18,537 bases of DNA, taken from Clostridiales bacterium. GTDB taxonomy: Bacteria; Bacillota; Clostridia; Oscillospirales; Oscillospiraceae. The stretch is taken from contig SFHI01000052.1 in NCBI GenBank assembly GCA_004555705.1, forward strand, positions 1 to 18,537. Reading direction: 5' to 3'. The number at the start of each line of letters is the position of its first letter. The stretch's first letter is position 1. Shown piece by piece: positions 1 to 6,998 of this stretch. Under the pieces are notes generated by a model, which ran no database searches, was not told the origin of the DNA, and saw only the letters and a program-made list of their open reading frames with translations. The position numbers and the translations under genes were made by a program.

Positions 1-117
1 CGGTTCTTGGTGGTAAACGCCACCTGGTACCATTCAACCGGGGGATTGCCACGCCAGTGTGCGCACTGGCTCGCAATGACAGCATTTTTTTCGTTCGCAT
101 GCGTAAACAACAATTTA
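1..117. repeat. Palindromic element 1, type A, cut by window start
   Basis: This is the right part of a type A element. It has one core hairpin (about 41-82) with stem CCAGTG/CACTGG between GGGGATTGCCAC and TCGCAATGACAG, then the shared end TAAACAACAATTTA at 104-117. Its linker (1-40) resembles the linker of the element at 13888-14132 read on the other strand, so the two are true relatives and not chance palindromes. The left half lies outside the window. No coding potential is visible. Confidence 0.8.
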
Positions 118-176
118 TCGTTCCATTGCTGTTAATTATAGCAGATGGCGCTGCTGGGGGCAACAGAAAATTCCTG

Positions 177-205
177 TTGATATAATCGAACAAACGTGCT
201 ATAAT
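177..205 (+). promoter_or_regulatory. Sigma-A type promoter for the 96-aa protein gene
   Basis: A TTGATA -35 box (177-182) and a perfect TATAAT -10 box (200-205) are separated by 17 bp. Transcription would start near 212, just before the ribosome site GGAGGTGA (219-226). This is among the best promoters in the window and supports the small gene downstream as real. Confidence 0.85.
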
Positions 206-230
206 AAAACAAACGTTCGGAGGTGAGGGT

Positions 231-521
231 ATGGAAGGCAAACGGCCGGTGGATGTGATTTCTCTGTGCAGCGCGGAGGGGGACATCCGGCCCCTGCGGC
301 TGCGGCTGGAGGACGAAAGCCAGCAGCTGCGGCGGGTGGACATCGTGGAGGTGGTCAGTGTGAAGCAGATTCCCTATGTGGGGGCGGAGGCCTATGTGTT
401 TGTGTGCCGGGTGAATTTCGGGGGAAAACCGGGACTGGTGGAGCTGGAATACGGAATTCGCTCCCATACCTGGCGCTTGCTGGGGGAATACACTGGAAAA
501 CGGGGAGAACGTGTGGTATAG
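231..521 (+). CDS. Uncharacterised 96-residue protein
   Basis: I do not recognise this family. The gene is convincing because it has a near-consensus promoter at 177-205 and a strong ribosome site (GGAGG at 219-223, 7 nt before ATG). The product has no signal peptide or membrane segment. It is rich in charged and beta-branched residues, with alternating stretches around VDIVEVVSV and EAYVFVCRVNF and a late aromatic stretch (HTWRLLGEY). That pattern suggests a small soluble beta-rich fold, but this is inference. A type A repeat begins 6 nt after the stop, and the Nudix gene follows on the same strand with no promoter I can see, so the two may be co-transcribed. Overlapping frames over the same bases are shadows. 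Confidence 0.75.
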   Translation: MEGKRPVDVISLCSAEGDIRPLRLRLEDESQQLRRVDIVEVVSVKQIPYVGAEAYVFVCRVNFGGKPGLVELEYGIRSHTWRLLGEYTGKRGERVV

Positions 522-526
522 TAAGA

Positions 527-707
527 TAAATTGTTGTTTACGCGTGCGAACGAAAAAAATGCTGTCATTGCGAGCCAGTGCGCACACTGGCGTGGCAATC
601 CCCCGGTTGAATGGTACCAGGTGGCGTCCGGGGGATTGCCACACCAGTCTGCGGACTGGTTCGCAATGACAGGTAATTTGTAACGCATCCTTTCAAACAA
701 CAATTTA
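527..707. repeat. Palindromic element 2, type A, complete
   Basis: The element is 181 bp and bounded by TAAATTGTTGTTTA (527-540) and its inverse ending at 707. Inside are two core hairpins in opposite orientation: the left core (about 562-604) has stem CCAGTG/CACTGG and the right core (about 631-672) has stem CCAGTC/GACTGG. The linker between them contains GGTACC. It fills the gap between the 96-residue protein gene and the Nudix gene. Confidence 0.88.
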
Positions 708-734
708 TACGTCTGATTACCGGAGGGAATACGG

Positions 735-1202
735 ATGGACATTGTGAAATTTTACCGGGGGGATCCGAAGAACGCGCCGAAAACCACCATGCCGGCTCAT
801 TTGGGGGCCAATGCGATCCTGGTCTGGGACGATAAGCTGCTGCTGGAGCGGCGGCGGGACGCGGATGTATGGGGGTTGGTCGGTGGGGGCTGCAAAAAGA
901 CGGAGACCGGACGCCAGGCCATTGCCCGGGAGGTATATGAGGAGCTGGGGCTGCGGATTCCGGCGGAGCGGTTCCAGAAGCTGAAGGTCTACGACGACCC
1001 CGGGCGGATCGCGGCCTACCGGGACGGCAGCGTATGGCGGATGGTGATTGTGGTTTACGGCCTGGAATTTTCGGAGGAGCCGGTCCTTCGGGTCAGCCGG
1101 GAGTCCCGGGAGCTCCGCTTCTTCACCCGGGAGGAGCTGCGGGAAATTACCATCGCCGTGACCCACGAGGACATTGTGGAGGAGCTTTTTGTAAACAGGT
1201 GA
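735..1202 (+). CDS. Nudix hydrolase
   Basis: This 155-residue protein should hydrolyse a nucleoside diphosphate linked to another group, releasing a phosphate-containing product; the substrate cannot be told from sequence. It contains a complete Nudix box matching GX5EX7REUXEEXGU at about residues 50-72 (glycines of VGGGC, then REVYEELGL), which gives the divalent-metal-binding glutamates. The N-terminal half carries the usual core strand GANAILVWDDKLLLERR. Length is normal for a single-domain member. The start is supported by GGAGGG at 722-727, 7 nt upstream of ATG. No separate promoter is visible, so transcription may come from 177-205 through the intervening repeat. A type A repeat starts 5 nt after the stop. 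There is no evident functional link with the OLE unit downstream. Confidence 0.93.
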   Translation: MDIVKFYRGDPKNAPKTTMPAHLGANAILVWDDKLLLERRRDADVWGLVGGGCKKTETGRQAIAREVYEELGLRIPAERFQKLKVYDDPGRIAAYRDGSVWRMVIVVYGLEFSEEPVLRVSRESRELRFFTREELREITIAVTHEDIVEELFVNR

Positions 1203-1207
1203 AAGAC

Positions 1208-1406
1208 AAATTGTTGTTTGAAAAAATGCTGTCATTGCGAGACCAGTGCGCACACTGGTCGTGGCAATCCCCCCGTTCTTCCGAGAAGTGCGTAAAACGG
1301 GGGTTCCGTCTACGTTAGCGGCCTGAAAATCCGGGGGATTGCCACGACCAGTCTGCGGACTGGTCTCGCAATGACAGTTCTTTTTTAGCGTGCTAAACAA
1401 CAATTT
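1208..1406. repeat. Palindromic element 3, type A, complete
   Basis: The element is 199 bp and bounded by AAATTGTTGTTT (1208-1219) and AAACAACAATTT (1395-1406). The left core (about 1229-1274) has stem ACCAGTG/CACTGGT and the right core (about 1333-1377) has ACCAGTC/GACTGGT, again one G-type and one C-type hairpin in opposite orientation. It starts 5 nt after the Nudix stop codon and ends about 40 bp before the OLE promoter, so it could also serve as the 3' end structure of the Nudix transcript. Confidence 0.88.
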
Positions 1407-1444
1407 GCCGCACCGGCGGCTGGGGTGGGCGAATGAAAAAATAC

Positions 1445-1473
1445 TTGTATATTCCTTAAGAATATGCTAAAAT
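1445..1473 (+). promoter_or_regulatory. Probable promoter of the OLE RNA unit
   Basis: TTGTAT (1445-1450) and TAAAAT (1468-1473) are separated by 17 bp. The -10 box matches TATAAT at 5 of 6 positions and the -35 box at 3 of 6. Transcription would begin near 1480, which fits the start of the structured RNA. The surrounding sequence is AT-rich, unlike the coding DNA on either side. Confidence 0.65.
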
Positions 1474-1483
1474 AACCGACAAC

Positions 1484-2090
1484 GGTGCAGTATCCTAGTC
1501 GGAGCGGCCATTTTCCAGGAAGGGCCTAAAAATCCTTTGAAGGGCACATCGATGAAGTCCCTGGTGTCTGCTTTTTACGCCCAGTTTAGGGTGGGTGCTG
1601 GGGGTTAAGGATTCCGGGCGCGTTCCAATGGCATGGAGCATACGACCCGGTTTCCGTGGAGACCTGGTATTGTGCGACGGCGGTAAGATCCCCAAGCGGG
1701 GGCCCGTCCGCGTACGAGCCAGGATAGGAACCTGCAAGGCAGTGCGCAGAATCGTGTGCTGTATGCAGTGTAGCCTGCCTTGAGTGAACATGCGGGAAAA
1801 GGAGACCAGGCGGCCGGTTGTTATGGCCATAACGACTGCCGAAATTGCTCCTGGAAACCATGCTTGCAAAAGAGGCTAAGACTATGGCTTCCTCCGCTGT
1901 GGAAAACACCTAGGCTGTCGTAACTGGGCAGGCAGGGGATTGCAGTACGGACTAAGTGGCAATCGGGTAGCCAAAGAAGGCAACATTTGGACTGGGGGAT
2001 TCAATGGAAACGGCCTGCGCGGCAACGGCAGGTTCCCCCTGGGGAAATCCAACCCGACCTAAGCCGTAAGATTTATCCTGCCTGCCACCG
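1484..2090 (+). ncRNA. ole: OLE RNA (ornate, large, extremophilic RNA)
   Basis: About 600 bases show no credible reading frame yet are full of paired segments. A perfect 10-bp helix (GGCAGGCAGG at 1927-1936 with CCTGCCTGCC at 2077-2086) closes a 3' domain. Inside it are GATTGC 1938-1943 with GCAATC 1959-1964, GGGGGA 1994-1999 with TCCCCC 2034-2039, and CCTGC 2014-2018 with GCAGG 2028-2032. Further 5', CAAGGCAG 1735-1742 pairs with CTGCCTTG 1775-1782, and 1817-1826 pairs with 1827-1836. Length matches the roughly 600-nt OLE class. Established knowledge places OLE directly upstream of the membrane protein gene oapA and in operons with dxs, tlyA, argR and recN, exactly as here. OLE forms a membrane-associated complex with OapA and has been linked to tolerance of short-chain alcohols, cold and magnesium-related stress in Halalkalibacterium (Bacillus) halodurans. 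I did not run a covariance model, so the ends are approximate. Confidence 0.9.
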
Positions 2091-2114
2091 TTTTACTTTT
2101 TTAAAAATGAGGTC

Positions 2115-2705
2115 ATGAGCGTGAGCAAATCCGACCCCGCCGCTTCCAAAAAGGAGCGGGCCAAGACTGCCCGGTGGGTGGTCACGATTTTTGGAATTAC
2201 CATTCTGGTTTCGGGCGTCATTTCCCTGGTGTCCGATGTGATTATGGAATCCAGCGGCATTTTTGTCGCCTTTGTGATTCTGCTGGCAATTGTATTGATT
2301 GGCATTGTGTTTGATATTGTGGGCATGGCTGTGGCCACCGCTGACGAGAAGCCCTTCCACTCCATGGCTGCCCGGAAGGTGCCCGGCGCACAGGAGTCCA
2401 TCCGGCTGCTGCGCAGCGCGGAGCGGGTCAGTTCCATCTGCTGTGATGTGGTGGGCGATATCTGCGGCGTTGTTTCCGGCTCCGCCTCGGCCACCATCGC
2501 CGCCCAGGTTGTGGCGAGAATGGAATTTTCCTGGCCCCAGGTGGTGTCGCTGGTGATGTCCGCCCTGGTGGCGGGGCTCACTGTGGGCGGCAAGGCCATC
2601 GGCAAAACCGTCGCCATCAACTCCTGCACGGAAATTGTGCATACCGTGGGCAGGTTCCTCTACACCCTGCACCACCTGCCGCAGCTGCTGCGGAAAAAGA
2701 AATAG
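2115..2705 (+). CDS. oapA: OapA, membrane partner protein of OLE RNA
   Basis: This 196-residue protein directly follows OLE RNA, as in other OLE loci. It has a basic N-terminus (SKKERAKTAR), two hydrophobic segments at about 20-42 and 48-74, a polar loop with the stretch ADEKPFHSMA (76-85), two more hydrophobic segments at about 107-133 and 142-169, and a basic C-terminus (LLRKKK). An Asp111-x3-Asp115 pair lies in the third hydrophobic segment; from memory, a DxxxD motif is important in the studied OapA. The basic ends could contact RNA at the membrane. ATG 2115 lies only 2 nt after GAGG (2109-2112). An in-frame GTG at 2121 has an 8-nt spacing and may be the true start, giving 194 residues. 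In automated annotation this family often appears only as a membrane protein. Synteny and topology make the call strong. Confidence 0.88.
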   Translation: MSVSKSDPAASKKERAKTARWVVTIFGITILVSGVISLVSDVIMESSGIFVAFVILLAIVLIGIVFDIVGMAVATADEKPFHSMAARKVPGAQESIRLLRSAERVSSICCDVVGDICGVVSGSASATIAAQVVARMEFSWPQVVSLVMSALVAGLTVGGKAIGKTVAINSCTEIVHTVGRFLYTLHHLPQLLRKKK

Positions 2706-2721
2706 GAGCGGGACAGGAAGA

Positions 2722-2898
2722 TAAATTGCTGCCTGACAATTTGTCATCGTAGGGGCGGATATTATCCGCCCGCATCCTTTCGTGTACGAAAGCCCCCCGT
2801 TCTATCGAAAAAGATCAAAAAACTTAAGCGTTCGGGCGGATAATATCCGCCCCTACAGTAGAAACGCAACGTGTTCGAAAACCTCAAGCAACATTTTA
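2722..2898. repeat. Palindromic element 4, type B, degenerate ends
   Basis: The element is about 177 bp. The left hairpin is GGGCGGATATTATCCGCCC at about 2753-2771 and an inverted copy, GGGCGGATAATATCCGCCC, is at about 2834-2852. GTAG and CTAC flank the outer sides. The ends (TAAATTGCTGCCT at 2722; AAGCAACATTTTA ending at 2898) are worn versions of the common end. It sits inside the OLE unit between oapA and dxs, so it is transcribed if the unit reads through. Confidence 0.82.
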
Positions 2899-2944
2899 TC
2901 GCTGCGATACAGGAAATAATACAAGGATTAGGTTGTGTGATTTC

Positions 2945-4813
2945 GTGAGTATACTAGAGAACATCAACGGTCACCAGGACTTGCTTCGATTGGATGACGA
3001 GGAGCGAAAACAGCTTTGCCGGGAGATCCGGGAATTTCTCATTGCCAGCGTCAGCCGCACCGGCGGCCATCTGGCTGGGAACCTGGGCGTGGTGGAGCTG
3101 ACCGTAGCCATCGAGACCGTTTTTGATACAAGTACAGACCGCCTGGTTTTTGATGTGGGCCACCAGTCTTATGTGCATAAGCTGCTGACCGGACGCCGGG
3201 CGGATTTTGCGCATCTGCGGCAGTTCGGAGGGATGTCGGGCTTCCCCAAGCCTTCGGAAAGCGATACGGATGCCTTTGTGGCGGGGCACGCCTCTAGCTC
3301 CGTGTCCATCGCTCTGGGCATGGCCCGGGCGAGGACCCTGCTGGGCGGGGATTACCAGGTGGTGGCCCTCATCGGCGACGGCGCCGCCACCGGCGGCATG
3401 GCCTACGAGGGGCTTAACGATGCCGCCGTGAGCCAGGAGCCCATGGTGGTGATCCTCAACGACAACGAGATGTCCATCGGCAAAAATGTGGGCGGGCTTT
3501 CCCGGCACCTGTCCCGGCTCCGCTCCAGCCAGCGCTATCTGGATGCCAAGCGGGCCTACCGGAACCTGATGAAAAAGCTGCCGGGAGGCAGGGCGGTGTA
3601 CCAGTTTTCCAGCCGGGTGAAGAACCGGCTGAAGCATCTGCTGCTGCCCTCCACGCTTTTTGAGAACATGGGCTTCACCTACCTGGGCCCGGCGGACGGG
3701 CACGATTTGCCGGGGCTCATTGCGCTGCTGCGCACCGCCAGGGATATGCACGAGCCGGTGCTGGTCCATGTGCTGACCAAAAAGGGCCAGGGCTACCCCT
3801 TCGCCGAGGAGGACCCGGCCAAGTTCCACGGCATCGGCAAATTTGACCCCGAAACCGGCAAGAAGCTGGCCCCCAAGACGCCCACCTTCTCCGATTCCTT
3901 CGGGGAGACGATGCTGGAGCTGGCGGAACGGGACAGAAGGGTCTGCGCCATCACCGCTGCCATGCCCGGAGGGACGGGGCTGCTGAAATTCATGAAGCAG
4001 TACCCGGACCGGTTCTTTGACGTGGGCATTGCGGAGGAGCACGCCGTATCCATGGCGGGGGGACTGGCCAAACAGGGGATGGTTCCCGTGGTGGCTCTGT
4101 ATTCCACCTTCCTGCAGCGCTCCTACGACCAGATTCTGCAGGATGTGGCCATGCTGCATCTGCATGTTGTGTTTGCCATTGACCGGGCAGGGCTGGTGGG
4201 GGACGACGGTCCCACCCATCACGGGGTATTTGACGTGGGCTTTCTCCGGCAGGCGCCGGGAATGCTGATCCTCACCCCGGCCAGCCTGGCAGAGCAGAAG
4301 GATATGCTCCGCTGGGCGGTGGAGGAATATGACGGCCCGGTAGCCGTTCGCTATCCCCGGGGCGGGGAAGGAAGCTGCTGCGACTCCGCGTGGGACGCTT
4401 CCATGGCACGGCTGGGCGGCGTTGTCCGCCACCGGGAGGGGGCGGATGTGACCCTGGTGACCTACGGCACCCTGCTTGGTAATGTGCTGGAAGCGGCGGA
4501 GCTTCTTTCCAAAGAGGGCATTCAGGCCACGGTGCTGCGGCTGCTGACCGTATCCCGCCTCCCCGTGGAGGAAATCCTCTCCCTCATGTCCGAAAACCGC
4601 CGCCTGGTGCTGGCGGAGGAGGTCTGCACCGGCTCCGGAATCCGGGAGGCCCTGGCCTGGGAGCTGGAAAGACGCTGCCCGGAGCTGAAAATGGAGGGGC
4701 TGGACCTGGGGGCGGACTTCGTGCCCCACGGAAATACGCAAAAGCTGTATGAGGTCTGCGGCCTGGACGGGGCGTCCATTGCCCGGGCCGCGAAGGATGT
4801 GCAAAGCAAGTGA
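2945..4813 (+). CDS. dxs: 1-deoxy-D-xylulose-5-phosphate synthase
   Basis: DXS condenses pyruvate and glyceraldehyde 3-phosphate with thiamine diphosphate to give DXP, the entry step of the MEP isoprenoid pathway and a source for thiamine and pyridoxal. The protein shows the family in order: GGHLAGNLGVVELTVA near the N-terminus with the conserved His, GHASSS, the diphosphate/Mg motif GDGAATGG (about residue 144) ending in NDNEMS (172-177), then in the second half MPGGTGL, DVGIAEEHAV with the catalytic Glu, YSTFLQRSYDQ and DRAGLVGDDGPTHHG. About 622 residues is normal. The start is uncertain: GTG 2945 gives the usual beginning SILENING but has a poor ribosome site, while in-frame TTG 2933 has AAGGA 5 nt upstream and would add four residues. 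The stop overlaps the tlyA start by three bases. In several OLE loci dxs follows oapA. Confidence 0.97.
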   Translation: MSILENINGHQDLLRLDDEERKQLCREIREFLIASVSRTGGHLAGNLGVVELTVAIETVFDTSTDRLVFDVGHQSYVHKLLTGRRADFAHLRQFGGMSGFPKPSESDTDAFVAGHASSSVSIALGMARARTLLGGDYQVVALIGDGAATGGMAYEGLNDAAVSQEPMVVILNDNEMSIGKNVGGLSRHLSRLRSSQRYLDAKRAYRNLMKKLPGGRAVYQFSSRVKNRLKHLLLPSTLFENMGFTYLGPADGHDLPGLIALLRTARDMHEPVLVHVLTKKGQGYPFAEEDPAKFHGIGKFDPETGKKLAPKTPTFSDSFGETMLELAERDRRVCAITAAMPGGTGLLKFMKQYPDRFFDVGIAEEHAVSMAGGLAKQGMVPVVALYSTFLQRSYDQILQDVAMLHLHVVFAIDRAGLVGDDGPTHHGVFDVGFLRQAPGMLILTPASLAEQKDMLRWAVEEYDGPVAVRYPRGGEGSCCDSAWDASMARLGGVVRHREGADVTLVTYGTLLGNVLEAAELLSKEGIQATVLRLLTVSRLPVEEILSLMSENRRLVLAEEVCTGSGIREALAWELERRCPELKMEGLDLGADFVPHGNTQKLYEVCGLDGASIARAAKDVQSK

Positions 4814-5625
4814 AGGTAAAGAAAAGACTGGATGTGCTCCTGACGGAGCAGGGCTACGCGGATACCCGCTCCAAGGCCCAGGCCATCATCATGAGCGGCC
4901 TGGTGTATGTGGACGGCCAGAAGGCGGACAAGCCCGGGGTCTCCTACCCGGAGAATGTGAGCCTGGAGGTCCGGGGGGCGGTGTGCCCCTACGTCAGCCG
5001 GGGCGGGCTGAAGCTGGAAAAGGCCCTGCGGGACTTCGGCGTGAAGCCGGAAGGCTTCGTGTGCAGCGATTCCGGAGCCTCCACCGGGGGCTTTACGGAC
5101 TGTCTGCTCCAGCAGGGGGCGAAAAAGGTCTTTGCCATCGATGTGGGCTACGGCCAGCTGGACTGGAAGATTCGCTCCGACCCCCGGGTGGTGGTGATGG
5201 AGCGGACCAACATCCGCTACGTCACCCCGGAGCAGCTGGGAGAGCCCCTGGACCTTTCCGTCATTGATGTCAGCTTTATATCCTTGAAAATTGTGCTGCC
5301 TGCCATCAAGGCGCTTCTGAAGCCCACGGGGCAGGTGCTCTGCCTGATTAAGCCCCAGTTCGAGGCGGGCAAGGAAAAGGTGGGCAAGAAGGGTGTGGTC
5401 CGGGACCCAGCGGTGCACAAGGAGGTTCTGGACAGCTTTGTGGCCCTGGCCCGGGAGCTGGACTTCACCATCCTGGGACTGACCTTCTCCCCGGTGAAGG
5501 GGCCGGAGGGAAATATTGAGTTTCTGGCCCATCTGACCAGGGCGGAGGCTTCCGGCATTCAGCCGGACACCGCCGGCGTGGTGGCCCAGGCCCATGAAAC
5601 GCTGGACAAGGGGGGCGACTCGTGA
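4810..5625 (+). CDS. tlyA: TlyA family rRNA 2'-O-methyltransferase (hemolysin-related)
   Basis: This 271-residue protein has an N-terminal S4 RNA-binding domain (about residues 5-55: RLDVLLTEQG, TRSKAQAIIMSGLVYVDG) and an FtsJ-like SAM-dependent methyltransferase domain. The SAM motif DSGASTGGFTD is at 87-97. Conserved stretches SRGGLKLEKAL, VIDVSFISL, LIKPQFE and GNIEF supply the K-D-K-E type catalytic set. TlyA proteins methylate ribose in 16S and/or 23S rRNA, which in mycobacteria affects capreomycin sensitivity; the hemolysin name is historical. The GTG start (4810) overlaps the dxs TGA, a coupling arrangement, with GAAGGA 12 nt upstream inside dxs. The next gene overlaps in the same way. 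It is consistently part of the dxs-nadK-argR-recN cluster in Clostridia. Confidence 0.95.
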   Translation: MKVKKRLDVLLTEQGYADTRSKAQAIIMSGLVYVDGQKADKPGVSYPENVSLEVRGAVCPYVSRGGLKLEKALRDFGVKPEGFVCSDSGASTGGFTDCLLQQGAKKVFAIDVGYGQLDWKIRSDPRVVVMERTNIRYVTPEQLGEPLDLSVIDVSFISLKIVLPAIKALLKPTGQVLCLIKPQFEAGKEKVGKKGVVRDPAVHKEVLDSFVALARELDFTILGLTFSPVKGPEGNIEFLAHLTRAEASGIQPDTAGVVAQAHETLDKGGDS

Positions 5626-6485
5626 AAAATGTAATACTGGCATCCAACCCCTACCGGGACAAGAATTTCCAGACGGTCCGGGAGGCTATGGGGATTTTGA
5701 AAAACGCGGGAATCCAGGCCAGGTTGTGTCTGCCCTTCGATGTGGACCGGAGCTTTGAGCTTCCCAAGGACCTGCGGTTTTCCAAGCTGGACCGGGAGCT
5801 GGGGGTCGCGGAGCTGATCATCTGCTTCGGCGGGGACGGAACCATTCTGCACATGGCCAAGACGGCCACCCGACGGGGAATCCCCCTACTGGGAGTGAAC
5901 ATCGGCACCATGGGCTTCATGGCGGAGCTGGAGAGCACGGAGCTGGACCGGCTTTCCCAGCTGGCCACCGGGGATTACACGGTGGACAGCCGGATGATGC
6001 TGGACGTGACGGTTCAGCGGGACCGGGACATCATATTCCACGACTATGCGCTGAACGATGTGGCCATCACCAAGGGCGCCGTGGCACGGATCGTGCATCT
6101 GGCCGTCAAATGCGACGGGGTGCAGGCCATGGAATGCGGCGGCGACGGCGTCATTGTGGCCACCCCCACCGGCTCCACGGCCTACAGCCTGTCCGCCGGG
6201 GGGCCCATTGTGGAGCCGGAGGCCCAGAACATCCTCATCACCCCCATCTGCGCCCACGATGTGGCCAGCCGCTGCATTGTGGCCTCTGACAAGCGGGTGA
6301 TCACCGTGGATATCGTGCAGAACGCCCGGCGCAACGCCTTCCTCTCGGTGGACGGGGGAAAAGCCCAGCGGATGAACATGGGCGATGTGGCCACCATTCG
6401 CAAATCCAAGCTGGAAACCAAGCTGCTGCGGCTGAAAAAAACCAGCTTCTATGACATTGTAAACGGAAAATTCAGAAAGACTTGA
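5622..6485 (+). CDS. nadK: NAD kinase (ATP/polyphosphate-dependent)
   Basis: NAD kinase phosphorylates NAD to NADP and sets the size of the NADP pool. The 287-residue protein carries the diagnostic GGDGT at 70-74 (catalytic Asp72), the NDVAI motif at 145-149 that contacts NAD, and TPTGSTAYS at 181-189. The C-terminal beta-rich region ends with SVDGG. Length fits the bacterial family. GTG 5622 overlaps the tlyA stop (GTGA), so translation is probably coupled. Its place between tlyA and argR is the standard Gram-positive order. Nothing unusual was seen. Confidence 0.97.
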   Translation: MKNVILASNPYRDKNFQTVREAMGILKNAGIQARLCLPFDVDRSFELPKDLRFSKLDRELGVAELIICFGGDGTILHMAKTATRRGIPLLGVNIGTMGFMAELESTELDRLSQLATGDYTVDSRMMLDVTVQRDRDIIFHDYALNDVAITKGAVARIVHLAVKCDGVQAMECGGDGVIVATPTGSTAYSLSAGGPIVEPEAQNILITPICAHDVASRCIVASDKRVITVDIVQNARRNAFLSVDGGKAQRMNMGDVATIRKSKLETKLLRLKKTSFYDIVNGKFRKT

Positions 6486-6497
6486 GAGGTGACGCGG

Positions 6498-6950
6498 TTG
6501 AAAACCCAAAGACAGGCGAAAATCATGGAGATCATCTCCAAAACCAATGTGGAGACCCAGGAGCAGCTGCTTTCCTTACTGCAGGAGGTGGGCTTCACCG
6601 GAACCCAGGCCACCATTTCCCGGGATATCAAGGAGCTCAGAATCGTCAAGGAGCTGACGGCCATGGGCACCTACCGCTATACCGCCGCGGCCAAGGAGGT
6701 TCCCGGCACCTTTTCCGCAAGGCTTAACACCATCTTCCGGGAGAGCGTCACCAGCTTTGACTATGCCCAGAATCTGGTGGTGATCCACACCCTGCCGGGC
6801 CTCGCCAACGCCGCCGCCTCGGCGGTGGATGCTATGCACCTGAGCGTGGTTCTGGGCACTCTGGCGGGAGACGATACCGTGATGGTGATCATGCGCGACA
6901 CCAACGCCGCCGCCGCCTTCTGCGGGGAGATCAAGGGCCTGATGGGCTGA
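6498..6950 (+). CDS. argR: Arginine repressor ArgR/AhrC
   Basis: ArgR is a hexameric winged-helix regulator that represses arginine biosynthesis, and in some bacteria activates catabolism, when arginine binds. The N-terminal DNA-binding domain (about residues 1-70) has the recognition helix around GTQATISRDIKELRIVK. The C-terminal trimerisation and arginine-binding domain ends with GTLAGDDTVMVI, whose two adjacent aspartates hold arginine. I place the start at TTG 6498, giving MKTQRQAKIMEIIS as in relatives, because GAGGTGA (6486-6492) is well spaced for it. The alternative GTG at 6489 lies within that ribosome site and would add three residues. The gene begins 12 nt after the nadK stop. ArgR regulates the arg genes elsewhere; no clear ARG box was identified here. 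Confidence 0.95.
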   Translation: MKTQRQAKIMEIISKTNVETQEQLLSLLQEVGFTGTQATISRDIKELRIVKELTAMGTYRYTAAAKEVPGTFSARLNTIFRESVTSFDYAQNLVVIHTLPGLANAAASAVDAMHLSVVLGTLAGDDTVMVIMRDTNAAAAFCGEIKGLMG

Positions 6951-6998
6951 AGCGGGGAAGGCTGTCGGTTTTTGCAGCGGTTAGAAGGATTGGTTTAA

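Noticed and set aside
1495..1909. Minus-strand reading frames of 107-124 codons and a short plus-strand frame within 1495-1909
   Set aside because: They lie inside the structured OLE RNA, have no ribosome sites or family resemblance, and are explained by GC-rich paired sequence.
2954..4804. 616-codon minus-strand frame antisense to dxs
   Set aside because: It mirrors dxs codon structure. The protein is a low-complexity G/H/Q/P-rich shadow with no start signal.
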